From: Arthrobacter_B citreus
Lineage (GTDB): Bacteria > Actinomycetota > Actinomycetes > Actinomycetales > Micrococcaceae
Assembly (NCBI RefSeq): GCF_042429235.1
Contig: NZ_JBHMBA010000002.1
Length of the DNA stretch: 64,000 nucleotides
Reading direction: 5' to 3' (one strand)
Part shown: piece after piece, positions 33,301 to 41,175 of the stretch
How positions within the stretch are numbered: position 1 is the first letter of the stretch
Layout: each line of letters starts with the position of its first letter
Notes under the pieces: generated by a model
Databases searched by the model: none
What the model was told of the DNA's origin: nothing
What the model saw: the letters and a program-made list of their open reading frames with translations, nothing else
Translations under genes and position numbers: made by a program

Positions 33301-33956
33301 GCCCACATTTCCCTGACCTTCAGGATGTGAGAGCGCATCAGCTCCTCCAGTTCTTCTGCTTTGCCCTGCTCGATGAGATCAACCATCTTTAGGTGTTCCT
33401 CCGCCGAAGGGCTCAACTCGTTGCTTTCGACCAAAGCATTGAGCCCCAAGAGGCGGCTGTGAGAGCGCAAGTCGGCGACCAATTCAACGAGTCGGCGGTT
33501 TCCGCTGTAGTCCAGCAGCCGGAGATGGAACTCGCGATCAGCGTCCGTGTACCCGACGAGGTCTGCCGCTGATGCCCTGTCAACGATTTCCTGAGCCATC
33601 TCACGCAGCCGCGGCAAGTCCGCAGCGGGTACTTCGGACACGATGCTGCGCACGACCGGCGGTTCAAGCAGCAGCCTGATTGCCGCCATCTGGTCCAGAT
33701 CTTCTTCCGATACCTCGGTAACGCGGAAGCCCTTGTTCGGCTCCACGGTGACCAGATTCTCCCGGACCAGATCCAGCATCGCCTCACGGACAGGTGTGGC
33801 CGAAACACCGAAACGAGCTCCCAGACTCGGCGCTGAATACACCACTCCGGGAACCATTTCTCCCGAAATAATGGCGGCGCGCAGAGCCCGCGCCACAGTC
33901 TCTCTCAGGTTGGTTTTCCTGATGACTTTAATCTGCGGCTGGTTCTCACTGGTCAT
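33282..33956 (-). CDS. GntR family regulator (FadR/FCD type), probable regulator of hydroxyproline catabolism
   Basis: A 224-residue protein from the ATG at 33956 (GGAGAG 4 nt upstream). The open frame extends 104 codons further upstream but that part is not family-like. Winged helix-turn-helix at about 13-75 (RETVARALRAAIISGE, ARFGVSATPVREAML) and an FCD ligand domain with metal-site residues (DADREFHLRLLDYSGN). It is convergent with the catabolic operon. Its promoter carries ATGTGACA, a word also found at the transporter and deaminase promoters, so autoregulation and control of the cluster are likely; the effector is presumably a pathway intermediate. Confidence 0.9.
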   Translation of the reverse strand: MTSENQPQIKVIRKTNLRETVARALRAAIISGEMVPGVVYSAPSLGARFGVSATPVREAMLDLVRENLVTVEPNKGFRVTEVSEEDLDQMAAIRLLLEPPVVRSIVSEVPAADLPRLREMAQEIVDRASAADLVGYTDADREFHLRLLDYSGNRRLVELVADLRSHSRLLGLNALVESNELSPSAEEHLKMVDLIEQGKAEELEELMRSHILKVREMWASPPAS

Positions 33957-33998
33957 GCGCTCTCCAACAAAAAGGTAAATGGGCTGATTTTCACAACC

Positions 33999-34006
33999 AT
34001 GTGACA
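33999..34006. promoter_or_regulatory. Putative GntR half-operator at the regulator's promoter
   Basis: ATGTGACA, 43 bp before the gntR start, identical to the reverse complement of 25712-25719 and one base different from 24120-24127. Confidence 0.4.
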
Positions 34007-34072
34007 CTCTACCGTCGGTTGGCAGCTGCGGTGAGACAGGGCGAAGCGAATGCGCAGGGGCTGCCCTCGTTC

Positions 34073-35923
34073 TCACCCTGAACGATGTGCGGGAAGCAGA
34101 GGCGCGGTTGACGTGTAGAGATGCCCGGTGGATGTCCTCGTCGTAACGTTGTGCCGGTTCTGCGGCCGCTGCACTCTTTCGCATTGTTCTTCGGCTTGCC
34201 CGGGCTGGAGCACTGACGTCTCTGCTTTCCAGCCGGGTGCTTCCTTGGCTTGGTTGCAGGCCTGGCACAGGCCCTGGATGTTATCGGCGCTGGTGGCGCC
34301 GCCGGCGTGGACGGGTTTGATGTGGTCGTAGTGCCGGATCGGTGCCCCGCACCAGGGTGTGCGGCAGACTTGGTCCCGGGCGGCGATCAGCCGGGCCAAA
34401 CCGTGCGGCACCAGCCGTGCCCTGGAATCCATGGCGGTGAGCTGCCCGCTGGTTGGGGAAGTGTAGAGGCGGCGGAGCCAGACTTCGGTGTGCGGGTCCG
34501 GGCGCGGGGGTGGTGTTCCCCAGTTGCTCCAACCTGTTCTGCTGTCCCGGGCGTCTCTGCTGTCCCCGGTGTCATCTCTGTTGCCGTTGCCTCTGTTGCC
34601 ACTGCTGCCGGTTCCGGGGTCCTGAGCGCTGTTCCGCGCAGCACGGCTTCGGGTGGCATCATGGATTCGGGCGGCCTCAGCCTGGGTCGGCTGGGATCCG
34701 CGGATCAGGTCCCTGGCCCACTGCGCCGGAACCATTCCGTAACCGGCCAGCACCGCCGGCTCGGCCCCGTCGGGAACAAACGGGGCCTCCTGCCCGGCGG
34801 CGGCCGATTCCGCAGAAGCCAGAGGCTCTGGTTGTGTAGCGGGTGTGAAACCAGACGAGGCTCCGGGAATGACAACGGCCCCGGCCCGGCGGGTGTTCCG
34901 GTTCCCGCTCCAGCCGCTCCCGGCTGTCGGAACCAGAACAGCATCAGCGTCGTCCGAAGCGCCGTCCGGAGCGTCGTGCGGACCGGGGCCAGCTGCGGGA
35001 CGGGTGTTTGTTGGGTCTGCGGGCAGGATTCCGTGCAGCAGGGCCTGGTCGGTCATGATCAGCTGCACCTCGATCCGGGCATCCTCAGCCCGGGCCTGTC
35101 CGGTGGCCCGTTCCACGAACGTGTCGGCCATGATCTGGCCCTTCGTGCGCGGATCCCCGGCTGCCCGCACCCGGTCCGCTTCCCGGGTCAGTGCCGCATA
35201 CACTCCCACCCCTTGGGTTACCGGCAGCAGCGCGGTCAGATACGTCATGGTGTCCGGTGCCGGACGGCAGGACACAAACCGTTCCGCAACAGCATGCGCG
35301 GCACGGTTGACCACCGCGTGCGGATCCAGGCCGTAGGACAGGGACTTGATCCTGGCGATCAGCTTCCGGTCTCCGAGCTGTTCGAGCTCGGTCAGGTTCC
35401 CGGCGACCTGCCGGTCCACTTCCTGCCGGTCCGCCAGGGACAGGCACGCGGTCTCCCGGACCAGCAAGGTGGCCCGCCACTCACTGATCACCCCGGCCGA
35501 GAGCGCGGTCAGGGTGTGAGGCATTTCCGTGGTCAGGATCCGGGCCAAGCCGAGCAGTTTGCCTCCGTGATGCGGGGACTCCCGGCGGGCCAAAGCGATC
35601 TCGGCGGCCACACCCTTGCCCAGCTGCCCGGCTTTCAGCCCCGCGGCGGCCTGGGCACGGCGGGTGCATGCGTCAAAGGCCGCAGCAGCGCGGGCCTGGG
35701 CGGCAGCAATAGCGCCTTTAAGGTCTTCGAGGGCACGGATTTCCTCGATCAACCGGACGCGTTCCGCAGCCTCCAACTCCACGAGCATCCCGGCACCCGG
35801 AGCGACACCTGTGCCATCAACCGGGACGGCACCCGGCACGGCAGCCGGGACAGCACCCGGAGTGACACTCGGGGCAACCGGGCAGGCCGTTCCCCCGTCG
35901 TCGTTTTCCGTGGAGTAGTACAT
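34073..35923 (-). CDS. DUF222 domain protein with C-terminal HNH endonuclease motif
   Basis: A 616-residue protein. The N-terminus has a Pro/Gly/Val-rich repeat (AVPAAVPGAVPV), then the DUF222 helical domain (about 45-290, with ALEDLKGAIAAAQARAAAAFD and ALARRESPHHGG). The C-terminal part (about 519-565) is an HNH motif: CRTPWCGAPIRHYDHIKP, then NIQGLCQACNQAKE, with the two CxxC-like pairs that hold zinc. A low-complexity Gly/Asn/Asp/Arg linker separates them. Proteins of this kind occur in many copies in actinobacteria and have no settled function; a nuclease role is plausible. TAAAAT ends 7 nt before the ATG. Confidence 0.88.
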   Translation of the reverse strand: MYYSTENDDGGTACPVAPSVTPGAVPAAVPGAVPVDGTGVAPGAGMLVELEAAERVRLIEEIRALEDLKGAIAAAQARAAAAFDACTRRAQAAAGLKAGQLGKGVAAEIALARRESPHHGGKLLGLARILTTEMPHTLTALSAGVISEWRATLLVRETACLSLADRQEVDRQVAGNLTELEQLGDRKLIARIKSLSYGLDPHAVVNRAAHAVAERFVSCRPAPDTMTYLTALLPVTQGVGVYAALTREADRVRAAGDPRTKGQIMADTFVERATGQARAEDARIEVQLIMTDQALLHGILPADPTNTRPAAGPGPHDAPDGASDDADAVLVPTAGSGWSGNRNTRRAGAVVIPGASSGFTPATQPEPLASAESAAAGQEAPFVPDGAEPAVLAGYGMVPAQWARDLIRGSQPTQAEAARIHDATRSRAARNSAQDPGTGSSGNRGNGNRDDTGDSRDARDSRTGWSNWGTPPPRPDPHTEVWLRRLYTSPTSGQLTAMDSRARLVPHGLARLIAARDQVCRTPWCGAPIRHYDHIKPVHAGGATSADNIQGLCQACNQAKEAPGWKAETSVLQPGQAEEQCERVQRPQNRHNVTTRTSTGHLYTSTAPLLPAHRSG

Positions 35924-35930
35924 GTCTTCT

Positions 35931-35936
35931 ATTTTA
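35931..35936 (-). promoter_or_regulatory. Probable -10 element of a leaderless promoter
   Basis: TAAAAT on the minus strand, 7 nt before the ATG of the DUF222-HNH gene. Confidence 0.5.
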
Positions 35937-36099
35937 GTGATCCAGGCCCTATTTTCCGGGGGTTATGCATACTGGTCCCATACTCGAATCCGGCCCGGAT
36001 GCTACCGAATTGCCCAAGCAGACACCCGTCCGAGGATCCTGCTGAATCTGCGTTCCATGCAGGAAGACTGTCATGCCGCCGTGCTGTGACGGACTCCTG

Positions 36100-36105
36100 C
36101 ATAAT
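36100..36105 (+). promoter_or_regulatory. Probable -10 element of a leaderless promoter
   Basis: CATAAT ends 6 nt before the ATG at 36112; it supports that start over the in-frame ATG at 36073. Confidence 0.45.
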
Positions 36106-36111
36106 GACGGG

Positions 36112-36522
36112 ATGGGGAAGAAATGGATCATAGGTTTACTAGTCGGGCTGCCTCTCATTCTCGGTGCCGGCCTGCTGTATTCCTTTCTGCACCCCCAGCT
36201 AAACCTCACGCTCAAAGACGTCATGAACTCTGAATACGACGCGAAAGACGTCACGACCGAAGTGCGGGAGATGACCGAGGACGCCTGCGGGCAGCAGCTC
36301 AACTGCGTAGAGGCGTACAGCACGGCAGAGGCCAACTACTACCGCTTCAGGAGTCACGCCGCGGCAGCCGACTACGGGTCGACCCTGAAGGATGGCTTCA
36401 GCGTGAACTACTTCGTCATGGATTTCGACGGCAAGGACGCCTCCGTGCAGGACCAGGAGGCCGCAATGGTCCAGCTGGCCGGTATGTGGAACAGCCACGA
36501 GGGAGACTTCCCCAGCCGCTAA
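36112..36522 (+). CDS. Small membrane-anchored protein of unknown function
   Basis: A 136-residue protein with one N-terminal membrane helix (about 4-24, WIIGLLVGLPLILGAGLLY) and an extracytoplasmic domain of about 110 residues with two cysteines (CGQQLNCVEA) spaced for a possible disulfide. The rest, YRFRSHAAAADYGSTL and YFVMDFDG, suggests a small alpha/beta fold. No family is recognised. The start is placed at 36112 because a -10 hexamer ends 6 nt before it and the upstream 13 residues are not hydrophobic. It may be co-transcribed with the GXWXG protein 76 bp downstream. Confidence 0.7.
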   Translation: MGKKWIIGLLVGLPLILGAGLLYSFLHPQLNLTLKDVMNSEYDAKDVTTEVREMTEDACGQQLNCVEAYSTAEANYYRFRSHAAAADYGSTLKDGFSVNYFVMDFDGKDASVQDQEAAMVQLAGMWNSHEGDFPSR

Positions 36523-36598
36523 GGAACCGGCTAAGCAACCGACAGTCAGCAACTATGGCAGCACAGCCCACATCCCTTGCTCCAAGAAAGGAGACGAA

Positions 36599-37165
36599 AT
36601 GGGTGAACCCAACCAAGAGACGACGTCGGATCGGCTGCGCATCATGAGCCAGGGAACAACCGCAACGGAGGCCCTGGCCTTCTTCGATTCCCTTCCTCCG
36701 GTGCAGCTTGAGGAGATGATGGGTTCCTGGAGCGGCGCCGAGGTGCCTACGGGGCACCGGCTCGACGGCGTCCTCGGCATCTTGGGGTGGCAGGGGAAGA
36801 GGTTCGACGGCGAGGATTCTGCCCGCCCGCTGGTGTTCCAAACGCACACTGGACGCGGGTTCGAAGTCAATCCCGGGCTGGTTCCCCTGAAACTGGCGCT
36901 GCGGTGCGCTCCACTGCTGCGTCGGCGTATTGCCGGCGGGATCGTGCGTCCGGTTTTGCAGCTGGCCCGGACTACCAGACCGAGGGCGCGGCTTCGCATG
37001 ATGGAGTACCGCGGCACCGTATCGGCAACCATGGTTTACGACGCCCTGCCAGTCAATGACGCCTTCCGCCGGGTCGACCCCAACACGCTGCTGGGAGCCA
37101 TGGACATGCGTGAGCCCGGGCCTCCGTTTGTCTTTTCGCTCCACCGCATGGGTCCGCCCCAGTAG
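36599..37165 (+). CDS. GXWXG/DUF4334 domain protein
   Basis: A 188-residue soluble protein with the GXWXG motif GSWSG at about residues 42-46 followed by TGHRLDGVLGILGWQGKRF, and a C-terminal DUF4334 part (RMMEYRGTVSATMVYDALPVNDAF, PFVFSLHR). The family is widespread in actinobacteria and fungi, with no defined role. GAAAGGAG lies about 6 nt before the ATG. Downstream is a PrmC-like methyltransferase in the same direction. Confidence 0.88.
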   Translation: MGEPNQETTSDRLRIMSQGTTATEALAFFDSLPPVQLEEMMGSWSGAEVPTGHRLDGVLGILGWQGKRFDGEDSARPLVFQTHTGRGFEVNPGLVPLKLALRCAPLLRRRIAGGIVRPVLQLARTTRPRARLRMMEYRGTVSATMVYDALPVNDAFRRVDPNTLLGAMDMREPGPPFVFSLHRMGPPQ

Positions 37166-37193
37166 TCGGCTGGGAGGGAGAAGGGAACAGGCA

Positions 37194-38180
37194 TTGCTCC
37201 AGCAGACCGGACCTGTGACAGTAACTCGGGTGAGTACGGAAACCTCGACAGCCCTTGCAGCGCGTCTCAGCGAAGCCGGCTGTGTGTTTGCCGAAGAAGA
37301 AGCTGCTCTGCTCATGAGCGAAGCCGGAACCATGCCAGCTCCGGGATACGCGGACCGCTTGGAGGAAATGGTTCAACGCCGCATCGCCGGCCATCCCTTG
37401 GAACAGATCCTGGGCTGGGCTGAGTTTTGCGGGTTACGGGTGCCAGTTGCCCCGGGCGTGTTCGTTCCCCGGCGGCGCACGGAACTGCTTGCCACGCATG
37501 CCGTCCAGCTCTTGGCCGCGATGACGGACTCGACAGCGGGAGCAGGCCAACTAGCGAAAACGGCCTCCACGGTTGTGGAGCTCTGCTGCGGCTCGGGTGC
37601 CGTCACCTTGGCCATCGCCGCACAAACTGCCGCGTCGCCCACACTGTTTGCCGTGGATTTCCAACCAGAGGCAGTGGAGCGTGCCCGCTTGAGCCTCGAC
37701 GGGGTGGCCACAGTCCTCGCCGGAGACTTGTTCTCGCCGCTGCCCGGGGAACTTCCCGGCCGGGTAGACATGGTTGTGGCAAATGCTCCCTATATACCCA
37801 CCGCACAGCTGCCCACCCTGCCGCACGAGGCACGCGACTACGAACCGATGCTCACGCTCGACGGCGGCAGCGACGGTTTGGACGTGCTCCGCAGGATCAT
37901 CTCCGCGGCCCCGCCATGGCTGCGCCCCGGCGGATACTTGTTGCTGGAATGCAGCCGGCAGCAGGCACAGACGGTACGACACATCTTGACGCTGCACGGG
38001 TTTACGCCCGAAATTGTGCGCAGGAAGGCCACTGACGCCACCATCGCCGTCGGGCGCCGGGAACTAGCCGCCGCGGATGCACCAGGTAGGGCGGCGTCAC
38101 TTGGCACGGCGGAGTCACTTGGCACGGGGGAGTCACTTGGTACGGTGGAGCCACTTGGTACGGCGGCGTCACCGGAATAG
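37194..38180 (+). CDS. Putative protein-(glutamine-N5) methyltransferase, PrmC/HemK-like
   Basis: A 328-residue class I methyltransferase. An N-terminal helical domain (AARLSEAGCVFAEEEAALL, HPLEQILGWAEFCGLRVPV) precedes the SAM-binding fold (VVELCCGSGAVTLAIA) and the catalytic NxPY motif as NAPY in VVANAPYIPT. PrmC methylates the GGQ glutamine of release factors; this branch (with VVANAPYIP) is a divergent actinobacterial paralogue, so the substrate is uncertain. The start is unclear: TTG 37194 has GAAGGGAA at good spacing; GTG 37215 and 37230 are alternatives. The C-terminal 25 residues are an 18-bp repeat product (ESLGTG-like hexapeptides), not part of the fold. Confidence 0.85.
   Translation: MLQQTGPVTVTRVSTETSTALAARLSEAGCVFAEEEAALLMSEAGTMPAPGYADRLEEMVQRRIAGHPLEQILGWAEFCGLRVPVAPGVFVPRRRTELLATHAVQLLAAMTDSTAGAGQLAKTASTVVELCCGSGAVTLAIAAQTAASPTLFAVDFQPEAVERARLSLDGVATVLAGDLFSPLPGELPGRVDMVVANAPYIPTAQLPTLPHEARDYEPMLTLDGGSDGLDVLRRIISAAPPWLRPGGYLLLECSRQQAQTVRHILTLHGFTPEIVRRKATDATIAVGRRELAAADAPGRAASLGTAESLGTGESLGTVEPLGTAASPE
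38094..38165 (+). repeat. 18-bp tandem repeat, 4 units, at the 3' end of the PrmC-like gene
   Basis: Units begin at 38094, 38112, 38130 and 38148, each a variant of GAGTCACTTGGCACGGCG; a partial fifth follows. They encode SLGTxE hexapeptides at the very C-terminus. Confidence 0.92.
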
Positions 38181-38219
38181 GGGAAACTGGAGGTTCGCAA
38201 ACTCCTAAGGTGGAACCAC

Positions 38220-38486
38220 TTGATCACTCTTCGTCAGGACAACGACGGCTTTGTCCGCATGGACCGGCACTTCCCCAAGTCGGCATCCGTCAGCATCATT
38301 TTCACCGACGGAACCTCGGAACTTGTCACCGGTGAACGAATCAACAAGGCATACGACGACGCTTTGGCTGACTACCGCAGCAAGAACGGTTTGGATGCGA
38401 AGGGGTTCAACCGCATCGCTAAGAAGCGGGTCCTGGACAACAATAAGATCAACTTTGTTCCGGTTCAGCCCGGAATCGGCCAGTAG
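38220..38486 (+). CDS. Small hypothetical protein
   Basis: An 88-residue protein starting at a TTG that has AAGGTGG 6 nt upstream, 40 bp after the PrmC-like gene. The sequence is charged and compact (MDRHFPKSASVSIIFTDGTS, KAYDDALADYRSKNGLDAKGF), without membrane or metal motifs. No family is recognised. It ends 13 bp before the convergent fusion gene's stop. Confidence 0.65.
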   Translation: MITLRQDNDGFVRMDRHFPKSASVSIIFTDGTSELVTGERINKAYDDALADYRSKNGLDAKGFNRIAKKRVLDNNKINFVPVQPGIGQ

Positions 38487-38499
38487 CACCAGCCACCCT

Positions 38500-40995
38500 T
38501 CACCGGTGTGATTCCTCCTCCACAGCTTCCTTCCCGGTGGCAGGAGACGGATCAGCCGTCACAGGTCCGTTCGCTGCGAGGTGGCCAGTGACAAGCCGGA
38601 CCAGCTGCGGCACCACTGCGGAATGGAAGTAATGTCCCATTCCCGGAATGGTGACAAGCTGGGAACCTCGCACGGCAGCAGCGGTGGCCGCTCCCCCGCT
38701 GGGATGCACAATTGGGTCCCGGTCGCCGTGGATAACCAATGTTGGGGCGGTGATCCGGGCCAAGTCCCGGGTGCGGTCCTGCGATGCGTTAATGGCGCCG
38801 AGCTGCCGCGAACGCGCCCGTCCACCGTCCGGAAAGACGCCGCGGTCCCACGCCACTGACGCAGCTTCGGTGTCAGCCGCCGTATCAGCGCGATTAGTGC
38901 GGCCGGCCAAGTGCCGCATCATGCTGACGCGGGCGCGAATGAACTCGTCGCGGGTGCGCGGCGGCCGGGCGGCAAAGCGCCGTTTTGTGGATAAGGCTGC
39001 CGCACCGGCTTTCCGTGCCCCGGTCGTGGAAATCATGGACGTCAGCGTCAGGGTGCGGTCCGGATAATGTGCGGCAACGGACTGCGCAATCATCCCGCCC
39101 AGCGACATGCCGACCATGTGGGAACGCGATATGCCCAAGTGTTCCAGCAGGGCAACAATGTCCGCCGCCATGTCCTCCACGCGGTACGCACCGGGAACCG
39201 GGCGGCCCAGCGCCTGATCCAGCAGGCTGGGAATGGGCGTGGACATGCTGGTGGACCGGCCGGAGTCGCGGTTGTCAGGCAGGATCACGCGGTACCCGGC
39301 GGCAGCAAGGCCGTCAACAAAAGCGGCGGGCCAGGACGTCAGGTCCATCCCGAGACCGGAGATCAGAACTACCGGCTCGCCGTCGTCGGGCCCTTCCACC
39401 CGGTAACACATCCGCACCCCCGTCCCCAGGGTTGCGAAGCGGTCGGCGTGTGTGTTCGCCGCACGCCCGGCAGCGGGAGGCTTCCCCTCCGGCCCGTTGA
39501 ACCGCAGGTGCTCATCAATCAGCGCACCCTTTTGCAGGTCCCTGCGGTCGGCCAGGAAATTCATTGTCATCAGCCATGGTGCCTCGGTCCCCTGCCGCGG
39601 GAGCTTGGCCAGGCTGCGCTGGACATAGCCGGCCCCAAAGTCCAGCAGCGGACGGGTCTGGAGCCCTTCCGGCGTCACCGGGACCGCAGCTGTGTAGCCG
39701 TGATGGTCCATATGCGTGAGCAGCCGGGAAAACCAGTGGGCCAGGAGCCCAATCTTCAGCGTCCAGGAGGCATTGGTGTAGCCGATGGCAAAGGCCATGT
39801 TCGGAACGCCGCTGAGCATGACGCCGCGGTACGCCACCTGCCGGGGCAAGTCCACCGGCACTCCGTCAAGCCCCAGATCCATACCGCCCAGGAGCTGGAT
39901 GGTGAACCCGGTGGCCGTGACGACGACGTCGGCCGGCACTTCCTGCCCCGAGTCCAGTGTGATTCCGCCGGAGTTAAACTCGACGGCCTCCCCGGTCACC
40001 ATCTCAGCCTTGCCGCTTCGCAGGGCGGCAAAAAAATCACCGTCCGGAACCGCGCACAGCCGCTGATCCCAAGGACCGTAGGGAGGGTTCAGATGGGTGT
40101 CCGCGTCAAAACCCGGAGGAAGCACCTTACGTTGAATCGCCCGGATCGCCTTGCGCGATGCCGCGGGCCAGCGCTGGCACACCGACCAGATCAAGCGCTG
40201 CCGGCGCGCGCTGACCTCGGCCATGATGCGTCCGGTTCGTTCAGGGCCGACGACGCCGCGCAGCCGGCGCGCGATTGGATCCTGCGCGGGGATCGGCAGG
40301 ATATAGGTGGGGGTGCGCTGAACCATCGTCACCTGCGCGCCAAGATCAACCAGCGCCGGCACCAGCGTGACGGCCGTGGCGCCGCTGCCGATGACCGCAA
40401 CCCGCTTGCCGTTCACATCCAGACCGTCGGGCCAATGCTGCGGATGCACCACCGGGCCTCGGAAACTGTCACGGTTGGGGAGTTCCGGTGTGAAGCCCTG
40501 GTCGTAGCGGTAATACCCGGCGGCGTTGAAAATCCAGCCGGCTGTCAGCTCCAGAAACTCCCCGGTGCCAAAGGGCTCGGCGGGGGTATCCTGCCCCGCC
40601 CCGGGTGTCCGCGTGACCTCAACACGCACCTTCCAGTGGGAATCCCGGCTGGACCAGTCCGCCGAGACCACGCGGTGGTGATAACGGATGCGGCGGTCCA
40701 CCCCGTACTCCGCGGCCGTTTCCTGCAGGTACCGCAGGATGCTTGGGCCGTCCGCGATGGCCTTTTCCTCCAGCCATGGCCGGAAGTCGTAACCGAAGGT
40801 GTACAGGTCGGAGTCCGAGCGCACTCCCGGATACCGGAAGAGGTCCCAGGTTCCTCCCACGCGGCCGCGGGATTCAAGGAGTGCGATGGATCGGCCGGGA
40901 TGGTCTGTGAGCAGCCGGCAGGCAGCGCCTATTCCGCTCAGCCCGGCGCCGATGATCAGCACGTCCAGGTGTTCCAGGGTGTCTCCGGATGCCAT
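38500..40995 (-). CDS. Fusion protein: Baeyer-Villiger-type flavin monooxygenase + alpha/beta hydrolase
   Basis: One 831-residue frame. Residues 1-500 form a flavin-containing monooxygenase: FAD fold IIGAGLSGIGAA, the Baeyer-Villiger fingerprint FRGPVVHPQHWP (Phe178 to Trp188), NADPH fold VAVIGSGATAVTL, and VVTATGFT. Residues 525-815 are an alpha/beta hydrolase with nucleophile Ser631 in GMSLGG, Asp760 in HGDRDPIV and His788 in GMGHYF. The first domain would turn a ketone into an ester or lactone and the second could hydrolyse it, a two-step degradation on one chain. Substrates are unknown. ATG at 40995 with GGGGAG upstream. No frame disruption. Confidence 0.92.
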   Translation of the reverse strand: MASGDTLEHLDVLIIGAGLSGIGAACRLLTDHPGRSIALLESRGRVGGTWDLFRYPGVRSDSDLYTFGYDFRPWLEEKAIADGPSILRYLQETAAEYGVDRRIRYHHRVVSADWSSRDSHWKVRVEVTRTPGAGQDTPAEPFGTGEFLELTAGWIFNAAGYYRYDQGFTPELPNRDSFRGPVVHPQHWPDGLDVNGKRVAVIGSGATAVTLVPALVDLGAQVTMVQRTPTYILPIPAQDPIARRLRGVVGPERTGRIMAEVSARRQRLIWSVCQRWPAASRKAIRAIQRKVLPPGFDADTHLNPPYGPWDQRLCAVPDGDFFAALRSGKAEMVTGEAVEFNSGGITLDSGQEVPADVVVTATGFTIQLLGGMDLGLDGVPVDLPRQVAYRGVMLSGVPNMAFAIGYTNASWTLKIGLLAHWFSRLLTHMDHHGYTAAVPVTPEGLQTRPLLDFGAGYVQRSLAKLPRQGTEAPWLMTMNFLADRRDLQKGALIDEHLRFNGPEGKPPAAGRAANTHADRFATLGTGVRMCYRVEGPDDGEPVVLISGLGMDLTSWPAAFVDGLAAAGYRVILPDNRDSGRSTSMSTPIPSLLDQALGRPVPGAYRVEDMAADIVALLEHLGISRSHMVGMSLGGMIAQSVAAHYPDRTLTLTSMISTTGARKAGAAALSTKRRFAARPPRTRDEFIRARVSMMRHLAGRTNRADTAADTEAASVAWDRGVFPDGGRARSRQLGAINASQDRTRDLARITAPTLVIHGDRDPIVHPSGGAATAAAVRGSQLVTIPGMGHYFHSAVVPQLVRLVTGHLAANGPVTADPSPATGKEAVEEESHR

Positions 40996-41138
40996 AATTG
41001 CTCCCCGCTGTTGTTTGCCGGCACGCCTTTATACCGCTGAAACCGAGACTAGCGGACCGGTCCGACATTCGATGCCCCCGTGGACGAGCTGCCGCGGCAA
41101 CCCTCCCGCAGCATCCGGGACGCCTCTACCGTTGGAAG

Positions 41139-41174
41139 ATGGACAATTGCTCCGGTTCCGCTTCCGGCGGCTGA
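41139..41174 (+). other. Possible short upstream reading frame before the antiporter
   Basis: ATG 41139 opens an 11-codon frame (MDNCSGSASGG) ending at TGA 41172-41174, two bases before the preferred antiporter start GTG 41176. TACCGT ends 6 nt before it. Weak support; coincidence is possible. Confidence 0.2.
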
Positions 41175-41175
41175 C

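Noticed and set aside
33957..34268. Long N-terminal extension of the GntR regulator
   Set aside because: Composition is not protein-like for the family, it would cover the regulator's own promoter, and ATG 33956 has a good ribosome-binding site.
34073..35923. DUF222-HNH gene as a homing or mobile element
   Set aside because: No intron, inverted repeats or target duplication visible; the family is a common chromosomal multicopy protein.
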